DNA of 64,000 nucleotides, taken from positions 20,519,497-20,583,496 of the forward strand of contig CAMZMU010000048.1 in NCBI GenBank assembly GCA_947311845.1. The letters run 5' to 3'. The stretch's first letter is position 1. The number at the start of each line of letters is the position of its first letter. The stretch is from Poa pratensis (taxonomy: Eukaryota > Streptophyta > Magnoliopsida > Poales > Poaceae). A program made the translations under genes and the position numbers. Shown here in pieces: positions 32,438 through 42,239 of this stretch. The notes beneath the pieces were generated by a model, which had not been told where the DNA came from, ran no database searches, and saw nothing but the letters and a program-made list of their open reading frames with translations.

Positions 32438-32605
32438 TATCTTTATTTAATCCGGTTACAGCTGGAGTGCATCACGCTTACATCTTTATTTAATCCGGTT
32501 ACAGCTGGAGTGTATCACACGCTTACATCTTTATTTAATCCGGTTACAGCTGGAGTGTATCACACGCTTACATCTTTATTTAATCCGGTTACAGCTGGAG
32601 TCCAT
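32438..32605 (+). repeat. Four-unit tandem repeat, period about 46 bp
   Basis: Each unit has ATCTTTATTTAATCCGGTTA then CAGCTGGAGTG and TATCACACGCTT. Units 2 and 3 are nearly identical; the first and last are truncated or diverged. Confidence 0.85.
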
Positions 32606-32620
32606 GCCATTTTTATTTAA

Positions 32621-33285
32621 CTAACTTCTGCCTCGTCCTAAGCCGCGGGGTGCATCACGAGCGCTCCTCACCCAAAGAGCAGGAACCATCACAGGGCCAA
32701 TACTCACATGAGAAGGATCCCTATACAATACCTGCCATGTATTAGTATACACCGTATCCAACATATACATGTAGCGACGAACGCGCGCATCCTCCTCCCT
32801 GATACGGCGACGTACCACCTCCTCGGGGGCCGGCTCCCTCTGGAACCTACCTGGCCCACGCGACCTCCACTAAAGAAGATCCGGGCCGGCTCCCTCGGAT
32901 CGAACCAAACATACCCCGTGGATTCTATCACTGAGAAGAAAACTTGTGAGCTACATGAGGCAGTGAGAAACTTAACCATGAAGGCGGCGGACGGCTTCAT
33001 GGTTAAGTTTCTCACCCAAAGAGCAGGAACCATCACAGGGCCAATACTCACATGAGAAGGATCCCTATACAATACCTGCCATGTATTAGTATGCACCGTA
33101 TCCAACATATACATGTAGCGACGAACGTGCGCATCCTCCTCCCTGATACGGCGACGTACCACCTCCTCGGGGGCCGGCTCCCTCTGGAACCTCCCTGGCC
33201 CACGCGATCTCCACCAAAGAAGGTCCGGGCCGGCTCCCTCGGATCGAAGTTGCCTACCTTCTCCAGTGGCCACTCTGACCGGCAA
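32621..33285 (-). pseudogene. Unknown CACTA-borne minus-strand ORF, internally duplicated
   Basis: Both copies of a 238-bp direct repeat (32667-32904, 33011-33248) encode on the minus strand EEVVRRRIREEDAHVRRYMY, MLDT then NTWQVLYRDPS, and HVSIGPVMVPALWV. The rightmost copy begins in frame at ATG 33285 (MPVRVATGEG). The middle is foreign: it reads through the template-switch insert. The leftmost copy ends at a stop at 32621 after RDAPRGLGRG. No known domain. Before the duplication this was probably one ORF of about 120-130 codons on the strand opposite the other CACTA genes. Confidence 0.5.
32905..33015. repeat. Templated insertion with inverted repeat (template-switch scar)
   Basis: 32899-32996 copies 37909-38006 of the transposon gene; entry is at the shared ATCGAA. 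It is followed by a 20-bp perfect inverted repeat: arms 32963-32982 and 32996-33015 around a 13-base loop. The second arm runs into the second copy of the 238-bp direct repeat at CTCAC. See findings. Confidence 0.85.
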
Positions 33286-33539
33286 ATCGACAAATCATCG
33301 CGTGGTCGTGAGACGGCAAATCGGCCTTCGATCCAAACAGCGGGAAGACGTCTCTGATGATCTGCAACCGTCTGAACAAGTGTTGGAGATGTTGCTAATC
33401 ATCAGAGATCCTTGCCGCTGCTTGGATCCGACCGAGGGGAGGGTTCACCTTCAGCCTCCGCTCTAGGAACTCCTGCCTCTCAGAAATCTTGCTCTCTGCT
33501 ACCCGTGTACTGCCAATGATTGATGGATGCTATATATAG

Positions 33540-33700
33540 GGTCCGTGTGCTTCTTTAGTCCCGGTTGGTAACACCAACCGGGTCAAGTGGCTCACGAAGT
33601 GGTCGTGATAGTGCTGATCCAAGCGCTTGAAAGAAACACAAGATCCGTGTGCTTCTTTAGTCCCGGTTGGTAACACCAACCGGGACTAAAGGCGGGCTTT
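33540..33700. repeat. Subterminal-type inverted repeats inside the CACTA element
   Basis: TTTAGTCCCGGTTGGTAACA and CCAACCGGGACTAAAG form a palindromic block; a ~40-bp piece with CCGTGTGCTTC occurs twice (33542, 33646). Similar blocks are found at the ends of other grass CACTA elements, suggesting a fused or nested element end. Confidence 0.6.
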
Positions 33701-33781
33701 GCAGTCACGACCTGTGTCAGTCACGTGTCCTCCCCCAGCGCTGCCCTAGCCACGTGTCCTCCCCTAGCGCTGCCCTGGAGG

Positions 33782-33792
33782 TCTTTATATAT
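33782..33792 (+). promoter_or_regulatory. TATA box for the acidic ORF
   Basis: CTTTATATATT lies about 65 bp upstream of the ATG at 33855; a conventional spacing for a plant core promoter with a short 5' UTR. Confidence 0.5.
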
Positions 33793-33854
33793 TGTCGCCG
33801 ACGGGGTAAACCCTAATCCACCATTCCTAGCCACGAACGCATCGTCTCCACGAG

Positions 33855-34418
33855 ATGGATCCGCCACGCCCGCCGCAGCGCCTTCTGGACGAGGTTGAGC
33901 GTGCTCGGCAGAGCGCGCTTGGGCGCTACCGCGGGAGCCTATCCCGCCGTATGCCCACGAGCCCGGCGTGGAGAGGAATGCCCTGCTACCGACCTCCTGC
34001 CCCGGTGCCGGAGGAGGTGCGGAGGACGTACGAGCCCGCGTGGTCCGACGTCCCTGACCCTGACGAGGATGCGTACGCCGCAGAGGTGGCGTGGGGATCC
34101 GCGGCCGTACCTCCACCAGTCGCCGCCGCCCCTCCCGACGAGGAGGATGACGACGACGACGACTTCGACTGGAGCGACCATGGGGAAGAGCGCCGCGGGC
34201 CGCAGATGCAGGAGGCCCTTGAAGCCTCCTTCCGGTCCGTCCACGACGACCGTGTACAGCGAGCCAGAACTGCCTGCCAGCTCAAGGCGAAGGAGGCTTC
34301 CGAGCTGGATTGGGCGCTGAAAGACTCATCCTCCATGGATCTTGCCCTCCGCCGCAAACGTGCGCGCGAGAACCGGGCGGCCGCGAACGGGGCTGGCTCC
34401 TCCCGTCGTTCCCCCTAA
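33855..34418 (+). CDS. Intact 187-residue acidic protein in the CACTA element, unknown function
   Basis: This is a single uninterrupted frame with its own TATA box, and an AATAAAG signal about 115 bp after the stop (34532). The N-terminal third is Arg/Pro-rich (MDPPRPPQRLLDEVERARQS), the middle has PVPEEVRRTYEPAWSDVPDP, then an acidic run of Glu and Asp ending DDFDWSDHGEE (about residues 95-113). A probable helix follows (MQEALEASFRSVHDD), then a basic end (LALRRKRARENRAA), which could be a nuclear localisation signal. No enzyme motif is visible. An acidic core plus a basic tail suggests a chromatin- or protein-binding role, but this is only a composition-based guess. The end of the ORF is copied at 34680-34720. 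The gene lies between subterminal-like blocks, unlike the usual two CACTA genes. Confidence 0.5.
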   Translation: MDPPRPPQRLLDEVERARQSALGRYRGSLSRRMPTSPAWRGMPCYRPPAPVPEEVRRTYEPAWSDVPDPDEDAYAAEVAWGSAAVPPPVAAAPPDEEDDDDDDFDWSDHGEERRGPQMQEALEASFRSVHDDRVQRARTACQLKAKEASELDWALKDSSSMDLALRRKRARENRAAANGAGSSRRSP

Positions 34419-35103
34419 TCCTACGGCCTCCGAGCAACAAGTCCGTTTATGTAGTAACGTAATTGTTAGTGATGTGTAATAATGTATCCTTTTATGTAAG
34501 TCTGTTGGATGTTGTTAAAGATGTTTTTAAAATAAAGAGATGTCTTTTCAATTTAAACAATATTAGTTAATGCATTTTTTAAATTTTATGTGTTGTCCAT
34601 GTCGTAACTGTCGGAATGAGAAGGATTACCATCGGTCACAAACCCTTCACATCCACCTGATTCAGTTTGGTTTCATGCCCGGCTCCTCCCGCCGTTCCCC
34701 CTAATCCTACGGCCTCCGAGCCAGCAAAAATGGTTAATGCAAACACTTTTGAAACATTTTAAATTTAAACAATATTAATTAATGCATTTTAAATTGACTT
34801 TCAAAATGGTTAAATATGTTAATGCATTCTAAATAGAAAATGGCACGCGAGAAGATGTGAAAAATATGACTTTCAAATTTAAACAATATTAGTTAATGCA
34901 TTTTAAATTTAAAATGGAAAAATGGTTAATAGTTTGAATAGTTAGAACAATTATTTTCGAAAACAGAAAATTGCTTTGGATTAGTTTTGCAAATTCAAAA
35001 ACTTTTCATGTTGAATTTTTTTTCAGATTCGAAAGTATGCAGAAGCTATTCAAATTCATATTAAAATGAACTTTCAAAAATTTGCGCGCTAAAGTTTGAA
35101 AAT
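34419..35103. other. AT-rich spacer with short dispersed repeats in the CACTA element
   Basis: ATTTAAACAATATTAGTT followed by AATGCATTTTAAA occurs about three times (34553, 34761, 34878), and a ~40-bp copy of the acidic ORF's end lies at 34680. No gene. Confidence 0.6.
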
Positions 35104-35330
35104 TTAGGCGGTTGAACGAAAAAAAGGGACCTCTGGTCCCGGGTCGTGGCACCACCCGGGACAAGAGGTCAATTTGCGCGCGCTGGGGGTGGCGTCTGCA
35201 AAAAGACCTCTGGTCCCGGGTCGTGGCACCACCCGGAACCAGAGGGCACCCTCTTGTCCCGGGCCGTGGCACCACCCGGGACCAGAGCTCCTCTGGTATA
35301 TAAGCCAGGGAGTTGACCCCAGGTCGAGCC
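35104..35330. repeat. Internal block of CACTA subterminal repeats
   Basis: Four copies of CTGGTCCCGGGTCGTGGCAC with inverted ACCACCCGGGACMAGAGG partners. It lies directly upstream of the transposon gene's leader, as element ends normally do, so an element terminus may have been embedded here. Confidence 0.7.
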
Positions 35331-35339
35331 ACGACCCGG

Positions 35340-35934
35340 CAACAAAGTTCCTCCAGCGCCCCCGCGCCGCCGCCTCCGCCCCGCACGCCATCAGGCTGCC
35401 CGATTCTCCGGCGAGCCCTCCGCCGCGCCGCCCGAGCCTTCCGCTGCGTTCCGCCCGCCCGCGCTGTCCCCGCCTGCCCGCGCGCGCCTCCACCGCGGTT
35501 TCCTCGCCGCCGCGCCCCCTGCCCCGTCGCCGCTCGTCCGCGCCGCCGGCCTCCACCTGTTCGCGCCTCCACCGCGGGTTCCTCGCCGCCGCGCCCCCTG
35601 CCCCGTCGCCGCTCGCCCGCGCCGCCGGCCTCCACCTCGCCGCCGCGCCGCCGGCCTCCACCTCGCCCGATCTGCAGGTTAGTGTTGCTAGGTTAGTGTT
35701 AATAGCTAGGTTAGTTTTTAGTTTAGTATATTTATTTTGCTTAGTATACTAGGTTAGTGTTTTCCATATTAGGTTAGTGTTAATTAGCTAGGTTAGTTTT
35801 GAGTTTAGTTTTTAGTTTCATAGTTTAATTAGCTAGGTTAGTTTTTTGTTGTTAAGTGTAGTATATTTTGCTTAGTATATTTGCTTAGGTAGATTTTGTT
35901 AAGTGTAGAAATATTTTAGTGTTAGAAATTTTGC
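35340..35934 (+). other. GC-rich leader and AT-rich intron-like sequence of the transposon gene
   Basis: 35340-35675 is CCGCCG-rich with a ~70-bp near-duplicate (CGCCTCCACCGCGG at 35487 and 35565), compatible with a 5' UTR or first exon. From CTGCAGGTTAGTG (35671) it changes to repeats of TAGCTAGGTTAGTTTTTAG, compatible with an intron. Open frames in the GC-rich part are compositional. Confidence 0.5.
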
Positions 35935-36345
35935 GTAGTCGGAAAGTCGGGAAGTCGTTAAGTCGGGAAAGTCGTGAAGCCGAAAAGTCGTGTAGTCGGA
36001 AAGTCGTGTAGTCGGAAAGTCGGGAAGTCGTGAAGTCGTGAAGTCGGGAAGTCGGAACGGAAAGTCAAAGTCGTGAAGTCGGAAAGTCGTGAAGTCGGGA
36101 AGTCGGAACGGAAAGTCGTGAAGTCGGGAAATCGGAAAGTCGTGAAGTCGGGAGGACTTTCCGATTTCCCGACTTCACGACTTTCCGACTTCCCGGTTTC
36201 ACGTTTTCCCGGTTTCACGTTTTCCCGGCTTCCCGGTTTCACGTTTTCCGGCTTCCCGTTTTCACGTTTTCCCGGTTTCACGTTTTCCCGGCTTCCCGGT
36301 TTCACGTTTTCCCGGCTTCCCGGTTTCCCGGTTTCACGTTTTCCC
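35935..36345 (-). repeat. GC-skewed repeat array 2, inverted relative to arrays 1 and 3
   Basis: Units of GTCGTGAAGTCGGGAAGTCG come first, then a fold-back near 36153, then CCCGACTTCACGACTTTCC and TTTCACGTTTTCCCGG units. The order and strand are the reverse complement of arrays 1 and 3. Confidence 0.8.
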
Positions 36346-36501
36346 GGTAACACATACAATACACATGAAGTATCGCTCATGTTAGTTTAAATTTTGATAT
36401 GGTATATTTGTAGATGTAATTTTGCTAAGTGTAAAGTTCGCTACATTGAATTATTCTGCTAATGCTATCATTGTTTTATTTTCTTTTGTAATAGTTAAGC
36501 A

Positions 36502-39500
36502 ATGGACGATGGAGATGTTCCTCCCTTCCAAAACAGAGAAGGGGAAGATGTGTTGCTCGACTATATCCGGCAACCCGCGGATGGTGATGAACACATTGGA
36601 GCAGAAGAAGATGGCTCCGAGTTTTTGAACGACTCCGGTCCGGGAATGGAGGTGGAACGAAGCGTCCAAGGGCAAACTAGCACAGTTGGTGAACCCCGCA
36701 GTCCGGCGTGGTATATTAAGCCTCTATTTGATCAGATGTAAAATTTTATTTGTATATATATATTAACAAATGTTTCTTCTTTTTAGACCTCCGCATCGAC
36801 CCAAACTAGTAAACGAGGCCATGCCAAAGGGTTGGGAATAAAAGATCATTTCAGAATTGAGTCAGTCTCTTCAGATGGCAAACCGTTGGCGCCTCCGAAG
36901 AGCGCATCTAAGTTTGTGCATCAATGTGGAGTTGTTGTCAGGGACAATGTTCCGATCAGCCTTTCGGAATGGAATCAGATAAAAAACTTAGAGGGCAATT
37001 ATTATGTCACCGAGAGAACTAAAGATATATGTTGGAAGAAGCTCATGGCACATTTCACTCTGCCGGTGTTGGATAGTCCCGAAAGGACAAAAGCCATGAC
37101 GGACAAAGTCAAGCATTGGGCTCTGAAGAAGATGGCTGAACAATTCAATAAATGGAAGAACAGATTATACCGTGATTGGGTCGACAAAAAGAAAGTTCCA
37201 GATTTCACTGGGACACTAGAGAGGCAGCGGCTCACTGGCCGGCATTTCTGCAATACAAGATACAGAACTAGCCAAGGAAAGATCGGCAAAGAATAAGTTG
37301 AATGCAGCGAAGAAGATATATCACCATCAGTTGGGTGGAGGTGGCTACGTAACTGCCGAGCCTAAGTGGGATCGGATTGAGGCCACTATGCGCGAAAAAG
37401 GGATCATTCCAGTTACAGATTTGTGGCCCCGTAGGGTCAGAAATTGGATACTTGCTCATGGGGGGAGTATGACGTCGCAACAGGCGATGTAATAGTTGAT
37501 GAAACGAAAGAAACTCCTATACCCCGGCAAACAATTCTGGATGCAATCGCCGATGCTCGTGAGGGAAGGTTTTTCCCGACAGAGAATACGACGAGCTGTG
37601 GAAGGCCCTCGGTACTAAAGAAAAAGGAGGATCTGTTCGAGGCAGGGGAGGTGTGACGTGGCATGAAGGGTTTCCTGAGGACCGTGACTCTTATAGAAGC
37701 CGAGAAAGAGCAAAGAGGAGGAAGGAGCAGGAGCAACACGACCGGTTGAGCAAAGTGGAAAATATCATTAGCCAACAACAACGGAACTAGATGAATTGCG
37801 GCGCGCGCAATCTTCTCGAGGGGCAACTCATCAGCTGCAGCTGCAAGATGAGGGTCCGTCTCAACGGAAAAGCAGCGTGGCTTCCACGACGGTCGGTGCT
37901 GATGAGGCATCGAACCAAACATACCCCGTGGATTCTATCACTGAGAAGAAAACTTGTGAGCTACATGAGGCAGTGAGAAACTTAACCATGAAGGCGGCGG
38001 ACGGCTATGCTTTACCTTGTGAATCTACAACACTGTATTGTGGCAATGAGATTCCAGATGGCTATGCTCGTGTCGGCGTGGATCAAGTTTACCCCGGATT
38101 GAATCACTCGAACTTCATTTCCCTGGAGGTGATGATGAGAGGACACTGGGAGATGTCCAGGGTGGACTCATTCTATGGCCCAAGAAATTGATCATGTTTC
38201 CAGGCTGGACACCGCCGCCAAGGCCACCATCGCCTTCTCGATCTCCGTCGCCGCGTCAGCCGACTCCGTCGCCGCGTCACTCGCCGCGTCAGCCGACTCT
38301 CGCCGTGTCAGCCGACTCCTGAGCCGTCTCCACCGCCTCCGCCCACTAAGGCTAACGGTCGAAAGGGGATGAAGACCACCGCCATGGGTTCCCGACCCAA
38401 ACCCCGACTTGAGCCCCTGCCAAAAGTACCGAAGGTTCCTCCCCCGAGACCTTACGACGTCGAGTGTACTCAAGAGGAAGCCAGGGTGTGGCTACAAACA
38501 GAATCGAGAAGACAGTTTGCAGAAATGGCTGAGAAAAGAAAACCTAAGCCAAAGGAAAAGTATTCGGAAGCTCAAACACAATTTGCTGTTAGTTTCCTTA
38601 CTCAGCCATCGCAAATTTCGATAAATAGGCCAGATGACTATGTACGGACTATGAGGAAAATTCCACCCGGCGGGAAAAGGAGAAGAGATGTTGCCCAGCT
38701 CGGACATCAGTCAAATCAGTCCATCTCCCCGCTCAAGGTGGCCACTGATATGGGCTCTGCGCTTGAGAACGATAGCGCTTACCGCGCGCAATTTGCTGCA
38801 GATATTGGTATTTCACTTTCTCAACTGGATGCAGATGATATCCCCCCCTTATGGGACCTACTAGATGGACCTGGGAATACGGGAAGGATCTAGTGTCACC
38901 TGATGAGCTCCAGAATCTACCAACACAAATGACAAGACTGCATAAATGGTACAAGAATGTCACAAGTGAAGGTCGAATATTGATCCCGGTGAAAATTACA
39001 GATGAACATTTCAACGGTGCAGACGAGATAACTATACCTATTGAAGAAATCTATCAGTTATACCAGCTTGACGCCCTCGACTTGAGCATCCTCACTACCT
39101 ATTGTCTGTAAGTGATTCAATTCATTTATTTTCTAAAATAAAGTCTATAGCTTAGCTCGGTCATTGCCTGTTCTAATTATGCTCACTACGGTATTATGCA
39201 GAATGAAGAGCGATGAATGTGACAGAAACCGAGTGTTTGAGATTGGGTTCATCGACCCAAGCCGAGTTAATGAAAAATTGCTACGTGACCACCACGAGGA
39301 AACGGTGAACACCTTGTTTAGGTCCATCCGGGACCAAAATTATAAAGGGAAGATATTGTTTCCTTACCACTTCAGGTAAGAGTCTTACTGTCTTGTACAC
39401 ATTGGTTTTTGCTTTCTCGATGTTAAGTGTAACTGATTAGTTACTGACATATATAAACGTGCGCAGCGCCCATTACATTCTGTTAATCATTCAAATCGAT

Positions 39501-40201
39501 AGAGCAGAAGTTGAAATCTTGGACTCATTGCACTGGCCCAAAGAGCGGCACGAATATATCCAAGGAGTGCTCAAACGGTAATTTCAATCTTTATCGTATT
39601 ACATCGGTCTCTTTCCTTCCATTCCTGAGATATCAAGTAACTAATTAATAACTCATTTATTCAATTGTTTGATGGGCAGGGTTTGGAAAGCTTTCCGAAA
39701 TGCTAATGCTACACCTGGTCAATTTAAAGAGGAACTTACTTTTGTTTACCCCAAAGTAAGTAGTACGAGCTAGGTGTTCGCGCATCCCTTTTAATTCAAA
39801 TTTCAATACCATCGTGATGCTTGATTATTATTTGATTGAAATCTATTCTCGTGTAGTACTTGGATAGGCAGCCTCCCGGGACCAATTTGTGTGGATATTA
39901 CGTCTGCGAGTGGATTCGCACGATAGTCTCTGAGCGGAACCCAGGGACATTTATCGAAGTAAGTGAACAAATAAATTCACAATTTCATTTTATAACCATC
40001 AATTGTGTTGAGTGTCATTCATAATTTCTGTTATGATGATTGAAATTCATATTAATCTCCCTTCTTTTATAGATGGATCGAATGCGGAGGGACCTGCAAC
40101 TAAAGGACCGCTTTCGACCAATTTGCGAGGAAATTGCGGGCTTTTTGATGAACTATGTCTTAGACATGAAGGGAAAATACAATGGCACCAGATCAAATTA
40201 G
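36502..40201 (+). pseudogene. CACTA transposon gene with N-terminal TNP-type region and C-terminal Ulp1/C48 protease domain, frameshifted
   Basis: Exon 1 starts MDDGDVPPFQNREGED (36502). Exon 2 (from 36787) has KRGHAKGLGIKDHFRIESVS, then HWALKKMAEQFNKWKNRLYR and DWV, typical of plant CACTA/En-Spm-associated proteins. Frames change near 37245 and 37580 and again before 37796. A Pro/Ser-rich stretch (38210-38360) follows, then KPKEKYSEAQTQFAVSFL. Short exons at the 3' end (39202-39375, 39467-39577, 39680-39755, 39857-39958, 40073-40201) encode a C48 cysteine protease: His in HYILLIIQID, Asp in EILDSLHWP, Gln and Cys in QPPGTNLCGYYVCEW. The stop is TAG at 40199-40201. Ulp1-like domains, normally deSUMOylating, recur in plant transposons with unknown function. 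The DDE transposase is not present. Confidence 0.78.
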
Positions 40202-40304
40202 ATGACGGGCTCTAGTAGTGGCTAGCTTGATGATCTCCATGTAATCGAATAGATGACGGTTCTAGTCCCTCTTATATATGGGATCTTTATATGTAAATTA
40301 ATCC

Positions 40305-40545
40305 AGGAAACCGGGAAGCCGGGAAATCGTGAAAACGGGAAGCCGGGAAAACGTGAAACCGGGAAGCCGGGAAGCCGTGAAAACGTGAAACCGGGAAGCC
40401 GGGTAGCCGGGAAAACGTGACGTCGACTTTCCCGACTTCACGACTTCCCGACTTCACGACTTTCCCGACTTCACGACTTCACGACTTTCCCGACTTCACG
40501 ACTTTCCGTTCCGACTTCCGACTTCCGATTTCCCGACTTTCGCAT
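40305..40545 (+). repeat. GC-skewed repeat array 3
   Basis: GAAACCGGGAAGCCGGG units followed by CCCGACTTCACGACTTT units, as in array 1, and preceded by the same ~100-bp flank. Confidence 0.8.
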
Positions 40546-40679
40546 AAAGCTTTCTCTTACGAATATTTTGATATGCTATATGTATTTTTCTGATTTACAG
40601 ATAATTAACCATATTTTTTGCAAATTATTCATAATATACAACAACCGAAACGAAAAAAACCACAGGCCGCCACGTGGGT

Positions 40680-40892
40680 GCATCTCTAGTCCCGGGTTGT
40701 ATTACAACCCGGGACTAGAGATCCTCTCGCATGCGCCATGTGCTGGCCCCGCGTGGACTCTCTGGTCCCGGGTCGTAGCACACCCCGGACTAGGGGGGGG
40801 GGGGGGGGGGGGCCTCTAGTCCCGGTTGCCATGTACCGGATGGGCATCCCTCCCCAAAGACCTCTACCACCCGGGACTAAAGGCGTGGTTTC
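40680..40892. repeat. Right subterminal repeats of the CACTA element, with G20 run
   Basis: CTCTAGTCCCGGGTTGTATT and ACAACCCGGGACTAGAG form a near-perfect palindrome; single copies follow. Twenty consecutive G occupy 40793-40812. Confidence 0.75.
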
Positions 40893-40900
40893 CACTAGTG

Positions 40901-42000
40901 TAGCGGCCAGTATGCAGTTGTCTTGTGGTATCATCCATTTGGTTATCGCACTGGACTAGTGTACAAGTGCATTGATTAAGCAGCAAGGACGGCACCGGCT
41001 AACCCATGGCGATATGATTACGTGTGAGGCTGAACACACATGAAAGTTACAGTACTTTGCAGTGCTATGTATTGGCATTATGTGTCCATGACTTCGTATT
41101 CTCTCGGGCTAATCGGTGATCTCTATTTTGTACCAACAAGTTAATAAGGCCCACCAGTTCAACGAGCAAGGGAAAAAAGTTCTAGAAATTAAATAAAAGA
41201 AATTCGCACAACTTTCTTGCGGGCATCATGATAGTTGAGTTCCACAGCGAAAAATCATACTCGAGCAACTATGAACAAATGTGTCGACCCACGGCTGGGG
41301 TAACACATCTCTGGAAAAGAACACTACATGGCTGGGAAGGCTTGAGACCAACACCCCTTTTAGCCGCTCATATAGTATTAGCTATATGCATATTTTTGCT
41401 CTCGGGCTTGACGCCCGAGAGAAGCAAACTCGTCTATAGAACACGGAAAAGGACCAGTTGAGGTATTTGGCTGTAAGAATGGGCCTAAATGCTTCTACGG
41501 TTTTCCTAATGCCTCCGGTTCCAAGTAAATATGCTTGTTACACGTATTGTGCAATACGATTGTCATCCGGCTCAAGCTATGCTAACTAGGACCAGGTGTT
41601 AATTTCGGTAACGGCTAAGGAAATCTCACAACATGCTAGTATGTCGCCTCGTACCACAGATGGAGAAACGAGAAATAAGAAAGGAAGTAATATAAGGAAC
41701 CTAAGTGGATGTGTATGGTGGCGTAAATAAAGAGTGTGAGGTAAGTCCAAAGTAGCCAGACATATAGTAAGATGGTGAAATGAAACATGGGTTGCTGGAG
41801 GACATAAGTTAACATTTTTTAGACATAACTAAGTTGGTCCATACAGTGCCGGAAATGAGTTAGGAATTTAAGATGTGCATAACTTATAGGCTAAAACAAA
41901 TGGTTCGATTGCTAAGATTGATGGTGTAATATGCTAGACAAGCATGTTGTTCACCAGTCATACATGTGCTAGACAAGCATGTGGTTCCTAGTCCAGATTT
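40901..42000 (+). repeat. Duplicated module copy M2, part right of the CACTA element
   Basis: After TAGCGGCC the order is: CAGCAAGGACGGCACCGGCT (40980), CACCCCTTTTAGCCGCTCAT (41353), ATGCCTCCGGTTCCAAGTAA (41509), the TATA-like TAAATAAAGAGTG (41723), TGGGTTGCTGGAGGACATAA, and TAGACAAGCATG repeated (41935, 41973). It is colinear with M1. Confidence 0.7.
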
Positions 42001-42239
42001 TGTTTTAAAACCGAGGGGCATCTAGTCCTGATTGATAGCTGTCCAAATCATTTGATTAGTCCAAGAGATCAGTCAAAAGCAGAGGTTGAATATGTTTGAG
42101 ACTTTGTTTGATTGGGATTCTACAGCCAGATTCATTACTTGAAAGCAGAAATCTGAACCAAAGGGGTACCAGGCCGGCATAGATTCTGCGAACGCACGAG
42201 ATTTTTGTAGTGCAAACCGAAAGTTGCCTTGACGCCCGA

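Larger units (their letters stand above)
30573..40900 (+). mobile_element. CACTA (En/Spm-type) transposon, 10.3 kb, TAG target duplication
   Basis: The left end CACTACTAGAAAC (30573) and right end GTTTCCACTAGTG (ending 40900) are flanked by TAG (30570-30572 and 40901-40903). Removing the element restores TTTTCAGACTAGCGGCC, the uninterrupted sequence of other module copies (for example 62218-62233, TTTCAGATTAGCGGCC). Subterminal repeats are inverted CCCGGG-cored units (GGTCCCGGGTCGT). The contents, left to right, are: a DEDDy exonuclease gene, a duplicated minus-strand ORF, an acidic ORF, and a transposon gene with a C48 protease domain. No DDE transposase (TNPD-type) is seen, so it is likely non-autonomous. 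Extra subterminal-like blocks at 33540-33700 and 35104-35330 suggest it is a composite. Confidence 0.88.

Noticed and set aside
35006..35752. Frames of about 190-209 codons on both strands
   Set aside because: They cover CACTA subterminal repeats and a CCGCCG-rich leader; composition explains them.
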